64,000 nt of DNA from Rhizophagus clarus (lineage: Eukaryota > Glomeromycota > Glomeromycetes > Glomerales > Glomeraceae). The notes under the pieces are model-generated. The model was given only the letters and a program-made list of their open reading frames with translations. It did not search any database and was not told the origin of the DNA. Shown in pieces: positions 10,690-23,130 of this stretch. Within the stretch, counting starts at the first letter, position 1. Each line of letters opens with the position of its first letter. The stretch lies in contig BLAL01000236.1 in assembly GCA_015698045.1 (NCBI GenBank), positions 1 through 64,000 on the forward strand, written 5' to 3'. Position numbers and translations under genes: made by a program.

Positions 10690-13600
10690 TTATCATAGCC
10701 ATATTACGAAATAAATCTCGAAAAGCGAATATTGCTACATTACCTTTTCATATCCGTAATAATTTTAGAAGGTTGCCCAACAGATTTTTATTATCGGATA
10801 ATGATGACAATGAAAAAATGGTACAAAAAAATTTTGAAGATGATAATATTAGTGACGAAAAGTATAATGAATATGGTGACGGAGATGATGATTTATAACA
10901 ACGAAGTGATAATAATCATATAGAACAGCGAAGCGATAATAGTGATGATTTAGAATAACGAAGCGATGATGATCATATAGAACAGCAAAGCGATAATGGT
11001 GATGATTTAGAACAACGAAGCAATAATGATCATTTAGAATAATGAAGCGATAATGATCATTTAGAACAACGAAATGATAATGATGATGATTTAGAACAAC
11101 GAAGCAATAATGAAGAAGGTGATACCAACATGATTTCAACATCATCAGAGAATGAAACAGAAAGCGATTATATAATGTCCTTAGAAAGTGATAAAGAATA
11201 TAAAACAATGTCGTCAGATAATGAAGAAAGACATGATTCTGATATCTCAGAAGAAAAGCTATTCGTTGATGAAGCATTGGCTAAAGATAAATTACCATCT
11301 TATGATGGTGATTTTGCTCCATATTTTCAAAATTTAACTACTGCTGCCTTATTTTGTTGGATTTATAAGCATAATATTTCAACAAATGCATATGAAGATC
11401 TTGTTGACATTATCATAAGACCAGAATTTAATAGAGATCATATTGTAAAGAATATTCGGAGATTTCGAGCATGGAGGGAATGTCTTTCTCGTCGCTCAAT
11501 ATCAGCAAAATCTATCTCAATTTCATCAAAAAAAACACCATCAACTTTAAAGGATTCAAAGATGGCATATCAACTTTCAATAAGTGATATCATTTGGAAT
11601 GTTCTTAACAACCCATCACTATTAAAGGAAATGTATTTTGATGCTGGTGTCAATTCAAAAACAAAATCTGAGTACTGGCATGGTACCTTATGGGCAGAGT
11701 CACCTCTTTTCGGTCAAGAACAATTAATGATATCAGGGGGTAATTATTTATTAAATGCAAGCTAATGGTAGAGAGGCGAAGCAATAAAGTACAAGAGACT
11801 AACACTTTTTTCATATGTATATAATAGAGATATACCAATGCGACGATTTTGTTTACTATTACGACAATGAGCGAAAACTTGGTAGATTGAGAGCGATATT
11901 ATTAAATGAAGAGAACCAACAGTATCAGCTGAGAATCCAAAAAGTTCTAGATTATAGTGATTTGCCTGGAACTTTTAAGGGAGAATTAAGACAAAATCGC
12001 TCTCTTTCCGGAGAAGTTTGGTTACAAGATGAACCATTCTTGACAATAACAACATCACAAATTTCAGAAAAGGTTGCTGCAGATACACTACGAATTACTG
12101 AAATACTTTATAAACATCATACACACTGGCGCATTCGTGATGCAACGTTCTTTTATCAACATCCTTCGGAATATATTTCCATAAGGCAGCCACCATCTCC
12201 AACAATTCTGGTTTATAAGCTGTTTTTGGACATATACTACGATGATTTTGGAACATTTAGAAATGATTATCATTCGTTAGGAGGTGTTTATGTGCAGTTT
12301 GGAAATATGCCTGCCCGTCAAAAAAAGTTGCTCAAAAATTACTTTGTTCTCGGATTTGTTCCTTTCAGTGGTAATTTCAATGAATTCATGTTGCCATTTA
12401 TTTCTGAAATGAAAGAATTCGAACAAGGAAAATTAATGGAAGTAAATGGCCAAGATGCTTACGTGATAGCCAGTTTAGGTGTCGTAACTGCTGATTTACC
12501 ACAAGAGAATAACATGTGTGGTGTATTACGACATAATGCTAATAAAGGTTGCCGCACTTGTACAGCCTCTCGAAAATCACTTACCAACTTCTTTCAGGAT
12601 GTACCAGCAACATCAAGATATCATCACATCACTGACGATCAATTTAAAGAGATATTTAACGAACCTACTACCACAAGACAAAGATGACTTTGTACTGAGT
12701 TTGGACTAAGAACAAGGCCTAGCATTTTGGATAGGCTGCTAAGAGAAAGGCATCTACAGACACCTCAAGATGTATATTATGCAACTGCTGGAAAGATTGG
12801 ACGACTTCTTAAATTAACGTATGATCTTTGAATTTAATTAACTTTAGCTAGATATATAACGAATAAAATCTTTTAATAAAGCTTTTTGATTTCCACAGGT
12901 GCGAATTATTTTCACAAAAAGGAAAGGACGAGTTTATCAAAGCCTGGAAGAACTTTGAGAAACCAAAAAAATGGTCTCGTTTGCCAAATCCAATTAGTCA
13001 CAATGCTAGTTTCATGATGTCTGACTATCTTAGGCTCGCTATGATAATGTCTTTTATACTTAATAGTTTTTTAGAAACATCAAGTTTAAAGGAAAATGAA
13101 TCCAGAAGCATTCTGCAACAAATTCAAGAATCACACATTAACATGGCAAAAAATGTAATAATTGCTTGTTAGGTATATGTAGCAAAAACAATGAGGATGG
13201 TTATTGAAAGCAAGTTTACATTAGATTCGTATGATGAATTACAAAAATGCCTTGAAGAAGAAATGAAAATTCTTCCAAAAGTACAATTATTCATAATTCT
13301 TATATAATTTTTATTTTTTATTTATCAATATATAAAATATTATTTAATAATGTGGCTTTAGGTTTTCCCTAAATTTGCTAACTTACCAAACCTGCATATC
13401 AATATCCACTTGCTGGTGCATGCAAGGACTTATAGTACTCTTATAAACACTCAAGTTGGTATCAAAGAGATGGTGCATCAGATCTTTAAAGCAATAGTAT
13501 CACGAACAAATTGCAAGAATGTCAAGCTAGACTTGTTAAAGCGGTATACTACACTCTTTGCAATTCGTCATTTAGTAGATGGAGGCGCAGATCAAAGATT

Positions 13601-14325
13601 ATCACAATCTTGTAGAGGTTTTGCTACTATGTTCTCAAATTTTAGAAATTTATTAACTAATTGGTATATTACTGAAGACAAAGTATCAAATGAACAAGAA
13701 CCAGAAGAAAATGAAGAAGGTTTGTATTACAATTTTATAATAATAATATTTTCGCAATTATTAATGTAATTTTATTTTATATAGCGATTTCATCTCCAGT
13801 GGATTTTATTACAAATATTATCTTAAAGAGGAGCTTGTCCCGTCAGGATCATGAAAATATCATGAAAATTTTGCCAAATTTCAAATCTGAGCTGCTTCTT
13901 TCATTTATGGACATTGGACAAAAGTCAGCTCTTATATATTCTCAAATGAGCTGGTATGAATTGGCGACATACACTATGGAAGAAAGCGATGGCATCTTTT
14001 CCAAAGTACATCTTCATATTGGTAACGTCGTAACAATACACGAGGAAGACAGTGATAAATGTTATGCGATTATAAAAGGGATCTTCAAATACAAAGGCAA
14101 TAATGATAAATATTATGCCTTTATTACAATTGATTGGTTTGACAATATTAACAGAATTCACAACGTATTGAAATGTCCTCTTTTTGCATTCAGACAAGCC
14201 AAGACATTCGCTAGAGAAGAATCTTCCCAATATCAATAATTGATCATGTACAGAAAGTTCACTTTGTCTATGATATGAAAATTGATTTGTGGATAAAAAA
14301 TAATTATTATTTTACAGCTATATAG
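10690..14325 (+). pseudogene. Decayed multi-exon transposase-like gene (Plavaka/CACTA-related family)
   Basis: Starting near 10700 (RNKSRKANIATLPFHIRNNF) the frame runs through an acidic repeat region (10860-11110) into PSYDGDFAPYFQNLTTAALFCWIY, GTLWAESPLFGQEQL, DDFVYYYDNERKLGRLRAI, LPGTFKGELRQNRSLSGEVW, CGVLRHNANKGCRTC, LLRERHLQTPQDVYYATAGK, LPNPISHNASFMMSDYLRLA, VNTQ-like LINTQVGIKEMVHQIFKAI and a C-terminal BAH-like segment (VVTIHEEDSDKCYAIIKG, YYAFITIDWFD), ending KVHFVYDMK...YYFTAI with TAG at 14323. This series is typical of amplified fungal transposase genes; the subfamily is an inference. Introns lie at about 12819-12898 (in-frame, phase 2), 13280-13361 and 13720-13784. Damage: stops in the acidic repeat, TAA at 11763, a frameshift near 11830, TGA at 12685, TAG at 13170 and a frameshift near 14225. 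Confidence 0.7.
10858..11112 (+). repeat. In-frame 27/30-bp coding minisatellite with nonsense-mutated units
   Basis: About eight alternating units of 27 or 30 nt encode acidic 9-10-residue repeats of the form Q-R-S-D-N-(D/N)-H/D-(D)-L/I-E. Indels are multiples of three, so the frame of the surrounding transposase gene is kept. Several CAA or GAA positions have become TAA, and one unit carries TAATGA. Confidence 0.8.
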
Positions 14326-15036
14326 CTTTATTAGTAATATTATGTTAATAAATTTACAATATATATATAAGTTTATACTACGTTTACTCATTAAATTTAT
14401 TATTGTTTTAACAATATCAAAATGATACAGTATCTTTTTTTTATTAAATAAATGCAATAATATTGTTTTGATATCGTTATGGTATCGTGACCAGTCCATT
14501 ACTTATCACGTGATAACGTGACTTTGTATTGATTATCCAATCAAAATCATTGTTTGTTTGTTAAAACATTCGCACGACGGTTATTTCTACTCCATTCTCT
14601 ACATTTTACTGTAATAACTTACATTTTAATATTGTCAGTCTATTTAAAATATTTCTTAATAATATTAACAATCATATACGCGTCTATTTTTTATTCTGGC
14701 GTAATCTCAACATTGAAAAATAGTTTATTCGACACCTTGATAGGTACGAAACAAACAGTTATTTATAATAATATTAATTGTTTTACAAATTTTAGCTTTT
14801 GCTGTGCAAATATTGTTTAGAAATATTTTTTAACAATATAACAGAAATTTGGGGTGTATTTTTTTATTTATTTATCTATTTATTATTATTTTTTTTTAAA
14901 AAATAAAAATTTTTTAATAGTAGTGTATAATAATATTTGCGACGAAATTCGGATGAAATTTGGAATGTGCGCAAAAAAAATTTCGGTATAGTATTATTTC
15001 CCTCTTTTTTATACTTGGGAATGTGATTGTTCTAGC
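14326..15036. other. No gene recognised; CACGTG/CCAAT-type motif at 14506
   Basis: AT-rich. TCACGTGA at 14506-14513, followed about 25 bases later by a CCAATCA motif, resembles the motif pair seen at 36673 and 57217. The plus-strand frame 14554-14820 is hydrophobic and biased, and I do not consider it a supported gene. Confidence 0.35.
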
Positions 15037-15740
15037 GTCATAATGATATCGTCACATTGTTTTATATTAGCATTCGGAAAGAGAGATATCTAAGTAATTT
15101 ACCAGGCATGACCGTATCTTTAATTTCGCAGAAACTTGCGTTGTAATCAGAAACTTATCAATTCAACATTTTAAACAAGTTTCAAGATAATATTAGTGTC
15201 ATAACGATATCGTCACGTTGTTTTATGTTAACCATCCAGTGAGAGAGATGCGAAACTTAATATTTTTTTTTTTTTGTAAGAATATATGAATTTTCTTTTT
15301 TTCTTTTCTTTTTTTTTTGTAAGGAACGTTATAATAACGTTTCTTCTGTTTTTTTTAGGTTCATCAATTCAACATTTTTAACAAGTTTCAATATAATATT
15401 AGTGTCATAACGATATTGTCACGTTGTTTTATGTTAACCATCCGGTGAGAGAGATGCGAAACTTAATATTTTTTTTTTTTTTTTTTTTTGTAAGAAATGT
15501 TATATGAATTTTCTTTTTTTCTTTTCATTTTTTTTTTGTAAGGAACGTTATAATAACGTTTCTTCTGTTTCTTTTAGGTTCAAGTGTTTCGGTTTAATTT
15601 AATCAGGTACGATCATAACTTTAATTTTGCAGAGCTTGCGCCATAATCCAGACACTCTAATTCAACATTTTTAACAAGTTTCAATATAATATTAGTGTTG
15701 AACTGATATCGTCACGTTATTTTATGTCATCCTATCCAGA
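15037..15740 (+). repeat. Diverged tandem repeat, units of about 205-290 bp
   Basis: ATTCAACATT anchors at 15161, 15367 and 15660 are each followed by AACAAGTTTCAA(G/T)ATAATATTAGTG, an ACGATAT(C/T)GTCACGTTGTTTTATG motif and GAGAGAGATGCGAAAC. The first two copies include a poly(T) block and GTAAGGAACGTTATAATAACG. The outer copies also keep an upstream TTTCGCAGAAACTTGCG-like segment. No coding potential. Confidence 0.75.
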
Positions 15741-16082
15741 GATAGGGATATTCTTCCTTTAATTACCGTAATTCGCAATATTTAACAATTAAATAACAAT
15801 TAAAACATCATAATTGTCATAATTGCATTATAAAAAATATATATATATTAATTAATTAATAAACAAATTAATTTAAACCAATTAAAATTGATTTAATTTA
15901 TTGAATGTATCTACTACGTTTCATTATCATCCTGATACAGTTTAAATGTCATCACGATATTTCAATAAAATATTTAGCAATCTTAATGATACCATAACGA
16001 TATAATTATAATATCCTAATAATACATTTTCAACAACTTCACAATAATATTAATTTTTAAATGATATCATAACAATATATTA

Positions 16083-16353
16083 AATGATATCGTGATGATA
16101 TATTTATGATAATCTTAACGATACATTTTCAACATCTTCACGATAACATCACAATTTCCATTTCAACATCATCACGACATCGAGACTATAAATCGATATA
16201 ATATCAGAATGATATCAGAACGATATCAAATTTCAAATATCGCGAGGATGTTGAAAAGGTATCGTTAAGATTATCATAAATATATCGTTACGATATCATT
16301 TAAAAAAATTGTGATGTTATTGTGAAGATGTTGAAAATGTATCGTTAAGATAT
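16083..16353. repeat. Nested inverted and tandem repeat with long hairpin potential
   Basis: The arm at 16113-16155 (TTAACGATACATTTTCAACA...) is the reverse complement of 16306-16348 with one mismatch over 43 bp. The overlapping 53-bp arm 16083-16135 pairs with 16247-16299 with only a few mismatches. The same word therefore occurs once on the left and twice on the right. Degenerate ATGATATCGT-type words extend back to about 15950. Confidence 0.8.
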
Positions 16354-16860
16354 TGTAGCGGATTTGAAGATTTCAGCAAAGTAGCATTAACATTTTGAAA
16401 TGGAATCTCTTAGAATCAGAATAGAATGTAATTGCTTTCGATTTAAATATAAATTTAAGGTTTCGTTTTAACTGATATCATAGTTATGTCAGATACTAAA
16501 TTAAATAATAACTTCTAACTAAGAGGGCCATAATTCATTGAGTTTTTCGATTCATTAATATTTGATGACGCATCAAAAGTTAGCATTATAAGTTTTCTAA
16601 AATGAAATCGGTTGATACACTTGCACATACGATCTAAAAAACATTAAACCTTTATTAAGAGATAAGTATTTTGTATAATAAGTTCAATAAATCATTAGTA
16701 TCAATTATCCAAATATTTGTAAAGTTTTAATTTCAAAGTATTGAATTTAATAAATTTCGAAAGTTTCTACTATAATTCGAAAAAAATCTAGTGCAGATGT
16801 ATTAAAGAGTCAACAAAAAGTATTTTAATAAAGGAATAACAAAAGATTTTAAATTTTGAA

Positions 16861-17435
16861 ACAATCACCTCTTCATTATCTTTTCTTAATTTACGACCTT
16901 CTCTAATTTTTAATTGTTCGTGAAGATATTTAATTTCTTTCTTTTGCTCCTTAAACATCGCTTTCATAGAATTTTGAAACATTTTAATAGTAACTTTGTT
17001 AAAAACAAAGAAAATAGTTAGTCTAGTGTTTAGACTAGGTCTAAGTGGGCCGTAGTTTCTCGAAGTTGTTTGCACTCGGGCTTCTAATCAGGTTCCCTTC
17101 CTGTTGGTGTACTCCGGCACTTTAAGTCTCAAAGATAACGGCTAATTATTTCACCTCCCAAACAATATGCCCGTCTCCCCTCTTCCTATCAAATATGTAT
17201 CATTTAGGTCAATCGACTTCGGGTTGGGTGACTCATTTGATAACTATTGATCATAGGATCTGACCTTTGAGTAAGTTGTAATAAGTCTAACATACCCACC
17301 TTGTTTGTTTTTTAATTCGTTATTCAATTTTTCAATCTTCTTGCTTAAAATTCGATGCTCAGCAAACCAGTTGTTTTTATATGAACTTTTTTTCAAAATT
17401 GAATAATATCTCTTTATATTACGTTTAGAAGGCAT
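16861..17435 (-). CDS. Possible small spliced gene, basic coiled-coil protein
   Basis: Exon A runs from ATG at 17435 to about 17301 (MPSKRNIKRYYSILKKSSYK..., then KKIEKLNNELKNKQ), ending at a GTGGGT donor. Exon B, about 17001-16861, opens after a TTTTTAACAAAG acceptor and continues in matching phase (VTIKMFQNSMKAMFKEQKKE, then IKYLHEQLKIREGRKLRKDNEE), ending at a possible GTGATT donor. Both exons are Lys/Glu-rich with heptad-like Leu/Ile spacing. The two could also be separate genes, because both donors are weak and I did not find the 3' end. A G+C-richer segment (17040-17220) lies within the proposed intron. Function unknown. Confidence 0.35.
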
Positions 17436-18690
17436 TAGATTTTTAATATTAAAAAGTTTTTTGATGAGACGGTTTTATAATAAAGTTGATGCCGCAATTT
17501 CCAAATTCAGAGTGATGAACCGAATAATAACCATATTCATCATTTGGACGACCGCCACTCATTGTTTAAAATAGGAATTGGGGTTTTTGTATAGAAGCGA
17601 TTATCATAATTCTGGACTTCTGGTATTAATAAAATATTTGGTCACATGATCTATCAAAAAACTGTCCAAAAAATTTCCAAACCATCCAATTTTTAAGCTT
17701 TTGTGATCAATTTCACTTTAACAATTATGATATTCTTTTTAAAATATTTCTCATTTAATAATGCTATAAAAGTAAACAAGATAGTAGGTGTTCTGCAATA
17801 TTTCTATTTCAAAATTCTATGTGTATGGAATAGATTCGCCTAAAGCAAGTTATATTTCTCGTAATTTTGAAGAAATTTTTAGTATTACAGAAAATGGGGA
17901 GATGTCTTACATTATTGTTTAGTTAAGTTTCATTTATCGTTATTTATTAAGATTTTCCAAGATTTTCAAACGCATGTTCTATTCAGAATAACAGACCTGT
18001 TAAAGCGTATCTATATCGCTTACAACGATATCACTTGATCAAAAGAAAAAATCCATATAGTGTTAATATACTTTAAATAAGTTTTATAGTCTTGCAAAAT
18101 TGATGAAGCTTTTTACTAAGTTATAAGAATGCATTATTGTTTAAATAAAAAATTACATAAATGAATAAATGCTGATGTATTGTGTAAACTTGTCTATTGA
18201 AACGAATTATCGATAAGTTATAATTTTCAATTTTCAAAATGAACTGATTAAAATCACAATCAATTGTTAATGCTACATATTTTAAACGAAATAATTCACA
18301 AAACAATTTTGTAAACAAAAAGATCTCCAGTTTCGTCAGATGAAGGTTTTGGTTAATAGCGAACCCTATAAAAATAATTTGTGTTAATAGTTCCAAACTC
18401 CTTATTCATATGATACAATTATTAATAATAAAATGATATCCTTTTACAACCTAATTAATACGTCCTATGATTGTATGCTTTATTTAAATTGAATGACAAT
18501 TTTTGTTCTGTATTTAAACAGAAAAATATTTATTAAAGTTAAATAAATTTCCTTCTTTGAATATGTTATAGACCATCATTATTATCTTTTTACAAAATCC
18601 ATTAAATAAGGTGATTTATATTTTGTTTATGAATATAAAATTTAATTTATATACTATTAAAAATCTTGCTATTGCAACAAATATAAAATT
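17436..18690. other. No supported gene
   Basis: AT-rich. The minus-strand frame 18396-18121 (LTKLEIFLFTKLFCELFRLK, YVALTIDCDFNQF) has a leucine-rich look like the F-box/LRR genes nearby but lacks a start and partner exons, so I leave it as a possible fragment. Confidence 0.3.
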
Positions 18691-19129
18691 TCAATAAATT
18701 AATATTTCTTCCTTTAGATCAAAATAAATCTTACAAATTGCTAAATTTAAACCTATTATAAAAATACAAATAAAAGAACAATCCTCTTTTGATTTCTTTC
18801 GTAAATTCTGAGCTTGTTTTTTTTGAATTCTCTTTTTAATCTTTTTTCGATTATCTAACCAATACAATTGTCTGTAATATAGATTAGAGTCAGCAAGCTG
18901 AGTGAATATAATTATGCATTAAACATTTATTCTCTTTGTAAAGAGAAAGGACGATAAAGGCCTTAGCCTCCAGGTATAGTAGAACGTCCTCGAAATAAAG
19001 TTGAACTTGGACTTAAATAATACATAATTATACTCACCTTCTTCTATTTCGTTTTGAAGTTGCAGCAATAATCAACTTCTTGCTTAAATAAACATCTAAT
19101 AGCCAAGTTTCAATATATTCATTTGACAT
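18691..19129 (-). CDS. Small two-exon gene, 90 aa, basic with C-terminal hydrophobic segment
   Basis: Exon 1 (19129-19038) begins MSNEYIETWLLDVYLSKK and ends at a consensus GTGAGT donor. Exon 2 (18871-18691) follows an ATATTACAG acceptor and joins in frame (phase 2). The product continues QLYWLDNRKKIKKRIQKKQA into a very basic stretch, then CSFICIFIIGLNLAICKIYF, a likely membrane-spanning segment around residues 65-85, and ends at TGA. Total length is 273 nt with no internal stop. The splice sites are canonical and the joined frame is fully open, but the family is unknown. A single-pass membrane protein with a basic cytosolic part is inferred from sequence only. Confidence 0.5.
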
Positions 19130-20190
19130 AATTTAAAAAATCCTTTGGATTTAACGCTGTTTTTAGGAAAATGACTGGGAATAGTTGATTATAAATAATA
19201 GAAAAATGAAAAATTGGTGCACATTCATGCATAGCAGAGTGTTCAAAGAGTATCCCGTAATATCTTCTAATGGCGAAGATCTTAGCCTTTCAGGTGACTA
19301 CGATCATAACTACAATTAGTGTTTGGATCTGTAACCAGATTCAACTGGATGAATCCAGATAATTTTTTTTTCAGATATCTGGATAACTGTGGTTTTTACC
19401 CTGATAAGAATCCAGACTGTTTAGGATAGTATTATTCAATAAAAGAGTAAAAAAAAATATAACTTACTAAAAGATTTATTAATAAAAGTAAAATTCACTT
19501 TATTTAAAACATTTTACTTAATAAAAATAAAACACTAACAAAAATGATTAATATCTATCATTCATTATTTCTTTCTAATACATCCTTATCCCCACAATGG
19601 AGATGTCAAAATATGATTCAATATGATCAAATATATGGACAAATACCGATAAGTTATTATCTTATTACGCAAGAGCAAAAAATAGATATGAAAGGAAGGG
19701 TTTTTGTAGTGATATTTTAAACTGGAGATTGGATGAGTCAAAGAAATCATCAGAATCATTAGAATTATTCAGAATTTGTTTTCTAAATTTCTCTTTATCA
19801 AAAATTACTTTGGCGTTACATCTTTTAATAATATAAACTTCATTTCATAAGTTAGTCATCACAAATAATTTTACTTTTGCAGTAATTAAAATAATAAATA
19901 ATTTTTGCCTACCTTTCTCAAATAATAATAGTGTAATGTTTAGAAGGATTAATCAATCATTTATTAAAAAGTCGTTCTGCTTTTTAAAAGTGACTGAATG
20001 ATATAATAGTTTTTTATAAACCTTATATAACTATACTTTACTAAAGTTTATTTAAAAAAATAGGAGGTATCATTTTCTAATGGACTTTTTAAATAAAATT
20101 CATGAGAGATCGAGTATAAGATCCCTCTAATATTTCTAAACAAACCCATATTTTTTGACAGTGTTATGATACGGGGACAATAGAAATAAA
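19130..20190. other. No gene seen
   Basis: AT-rich sequence with no open frame of protein-like composition and no repeat of note. Confidence 0.4.
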
Positions 20191-20192
20191 AA

Positions 20193-21655
20193 TTAAATAA
20201 CTAAAATGAATACAAAATAAAAAATCATTACATAAAAAACTGTAAACGTAAAAATATTACAAAAAGTTATCAATTTTTTTGCCGTTAATTTTAATTCAGT
20301 TGTAGGAGAAATAACTATTAATGTTAAAATACTGTCTACATCAATCACAATTCCATTTTCATCTAAAAGTTCTAGACGTTTTAACTGAATGCAATTTTTG
20401 AACAAATTATTTAATAAGTATATTTCAGTTTGAAAAATTGAAGACATAGTGGTTGACAAAACTTTCAAATTTATACAGTGTTCTGATATTTTCTCTAAAA
20501 TTAAATCACATCCATCTCTAAGGTTGCCAGTATGTATAACTTCCAAATTTTTGCTGTTTGATTCAATCAGCACTGATAAAACTTCAAAGGGTACTGAAAT
20601 TTGGTTAAATATCAACGTATTTAATGATTTTAAAGGTGTCATAATAAGCGAGTTCAAAACATTTTCCAAGTTGTTTGATACACAAAACGATAGGGTTATT
20701 AAATTATAAAAAGAAGCAGCAAAAAATTCATCTTTAAAGTTAACATTGTCAAATTCTAGATGTCGTAATGAATTTTTATGTTTCATCAGTGTTTCATTAA
20801 TAATTTTTGTAATGTCTGAATGATAAAAACACAAATGTTCAAGATTATTCTGTAAAGATAAAAATTGAACAATACTATTTCTATAAGAATTGTAACAGCC
20901 AAATAGATCACGTGACAATGAGCATTCAATCTGAATAATAAATCAGTGGTTAATTTTTAATACTTGTTTTAATTGTGACGTTCAGTCGTAACATGAATAA
21001 ATAAATATTAATACTTGTTTTTTTCATAAAAAAATTATTTATTTACCTTGCGAACATTAGTGCAAAAATCAAATATCTGGAAAAATTTTACATCCTCGAT
21101 TAAATCAGGTCCTACATTAAGTTCTTTTATTTGTGATATCCAATTGCTTACTTTAACATTTAATAAAATAAATTCTTTTAGTTTATTGAATTTATTATCA
21201 TACATAAAAACGATACTTAAATCCAATGATACTAATCTAGGTGAATATTTAGCAAAATAAGTAAATAATATTTCGAGAACACTAAGATAAGTTTTTAAGG
21301 TTGAATCTTTATATTTCTTGTACCATTGTTGAACAGATTCAAAAAAATTAGCACAATGAAAATGGCGTATGAATGCAAAATAATTAAAAATAGGTTTCAG
21401 ATACTGCTCGTCAGTTAAAATTTCTTCAACTTCTATCAAGCTCATATACGTATTGATTAATTTATACAAGATATCATTATTTTCTTTCAAACACAAATGT
21501 TGCCTGATTAAGTGAAAAGGTTTCTCCCATAAAATAATAACTATATTTTCACACTAATTTCTATTTACTAAAAGAGAAGAAAGCAAGAAACTTCTATTAT
21601 CAGCTTCGCACTTAAAAATTTCTTGCAAAACTTCATTCGAACAATGTGTAGTCAT
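20193..21655 (-). pseudogene. F-box/leucine-rich-repeat protein with a stop at the conserved F-box Trp
   Basis: ATG at 21655 opens MTTHCSNEVLQEIFKCEADN, then LLVNRN-stop-CENIVIILWEKPF. This is the fungal F-box signature, and the residue replaced by TAG (21556-21554) is the Trp normally found at that place (TGG to TAG). The frame continues through KENNDILYKLINTYMSL and leucine-rich segments to a GTAAAT donor at 21046. A 116-nt intron (21046-20931) leads in frame to exon 2 (20930-20193), which encodes irregular LRRs (LEHLCFYHSDITKIINETL, SLRHLEFDNVNFKDEF, LEVIHTGNLRDGCDLI, LKRLELLDENGIVIDV). F-box proteins recruit substrates to SCF ubiquitin ligases. The single stop could be an allele, or translation could restart downstream without the F-box. 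Confidence 0.7.
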
Positions 21656-21931
21656 GATATAAACTCACATATAAGTAAGAGTTGCAGGAGTGTAGTGTTG
21701 ACGAATTTATAAAAATAACAGTTCGATCATTACCATTATTAGACAATTTATTTTTTTTTAATAGTGTGTAATAATTTAAATCAGAACAATTTTAAAAATT
21801 CTATATATATTGAATATATTACACAAAAATTCTTGTAACTTAAAATGTAATTTTTATATATTTCAACTGACCTCAGTTGTAATGTTAGAGTTAGAGAAAG
21901 GTTTATTAGTAAAAAATTATGCATTGAACAT

Positions 21932-22384
21932 ATGTCTTTAGATTCTCGAAAAAATTTTATAACAATAAGGATCATTGAAAAGGAGAAGAATAATTACAAT
22001 GTTAAAAAAATTACTCAGGAGAAGGATTGGATATATGAAGTTTACAGGAATAAGGCAAAGTTAGAAATATTGGATAATTTTGAGATTCGATATGTTCTTA
22101 CGGATACAAAAAATGAATTTAATCCTCTCAATCCTCCACCTCGATCTCTGAGTTCTTCACCAAATCCTCAGACTTCGCCAAGTACACCAGTGGCATCTAC
22201 ATCACGTGATCCATTTTATAATAAGTCTAAAGATGAACAAATAGATTATCTTTTTAAAATGATTCAATGCCATCAAGAACAGATTATTGAACTTAAGCAA
22301 AAGATAGAACAACTTGGAGATGGACCTGTAGTAATTGATATTGAAGATGAGAGACCAAGTAAAAGGAAAAAGAAAATTAAATAA
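21932..22384 (+). CDS. Hypothetical protein, 150 aa, proline/serine linker plus coiled coil and basic tail
   Basis: One uninterrupted frame from MSLDSRKNFITIRIIEKEKN. Residues 1-65 are charged with VYRNKAKLEILDNFEIRYVL. Residues 66-92 form a Pro/Ser/Thr-rich linker (NPPPRSLSSSPNPQTSPSTP), 95-125 a coiled coil (IDYLFKMIQCHQEQIIELKQ, KIEQL), and the end is acidic then strongly basic (ERPSKRKKKIK), resembling a nuclear localisation signal. The TTTAG before codon 4 could instead be a 3' splice site, so the start is uncertain. The composition is coding-like and there is no decay. Function unknown; the basic tail suggests a nuclear protein. Confidence 0.55.
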   Translation: MSLDSRKNFITIRIIEKEKNNYNVKKITQEKDWIYEVYRNKAKLEILDNFEIRYVLTDTKNEFNPLNPPPRSLSSSPNPQTSPSTPVASTSRDPFYNKSKDEQIDYLFKMIQCHQEQIIELKQKIEQLGDGPVVIDIEDERPSKRKKKIK

Positions 22385-22639
22385 ATTATTACAGTAAATA
22401 TATAACAATTCGAGACTGATAAAGTGCTAATCGAAAAAAAAATAAAAAATTTGACACCCAGATGTTTGCCAACCATTGTTAGGAATCTTTTTTTTATTTC
22501 TTAATTAGTTATAATTAAAATTGTATATTTTATGTAACTGTTGGTCGATAGCATTATAAATAAATAAATAAATAAATACAATATTTCTTTGTAACGACTA
22601 TTCCGAACATTATTAAATAAATAAAATATCCTTCTAATA

Positions 22640-22950
22640 TTTTATTCAAAAAAGCTTCGGTCCTATAATATTGCTATTATAATTCGTATTTTCAAGCTTC
22701 TGATCTGATTTCGACAGTAAAATTATATTTAAAGGTATTTCTTTTGTAAGTAAAATCAAATATTTCAAAGAAGTTAATCTATTTTCCAAATTTTCTATAT
22801 AATCTATATATGTATATATTGATAAGGTTTCAAATTGTGTAAAATGACGAATATATGAAAGATAATTAAAAGTGGGGAAATAAGTGACATGATTAGTGTA
22901 AAAGAGATTTGATATCTTATTAATTTGTAAACAATTAATATAAGTCAAAA
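22640..22950 (-). pseudogene. F-box/LRR-like 3' gene fragment
   Basis: Minus-strand frame with YLSYIRHFTQFETLSIYTYI and ENLENRLTSLKYLILLTKEI, in the leucine-rich style of the F-box genes in this window. It ends in sequence homologous to 24035-24170 and 27720-27850 (consensus TAEIRSEAQKYEL in one frame), here shifted out of frame. No start, no F-box, so a fragment. Confidence 0.4.
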
Positions 22951-23130
22951 TTAAAAATTTCTGTTTGGGAATTTCATGATAAACAAATTTACTTAAAATA
23001 GTACTTTAAATTCTGGCAAATTCCAGAACTTTTTTATTTACAATCATATTTTCTTGATCGCGTGTTAACTTTAAAGCAATAATTTTTCATAAAAACACCA
23101 TAAAGACCATTAACTTACTTCTAAAGAAGA

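Noticed and set aside
10849-11277. 142-codon minus-strand frame rich in His/Tyr/Phe
   Set aside because: Antisense of the acidic coding minisatellite of the transposase; periodicity explains it.
14554-14820. 88-codon hydrophobic plus-strand frame
   Set aside because: Ile/Leu/Phe/Tyr bias expected from AT-rich DNA; no domain, no supporting splice sites.
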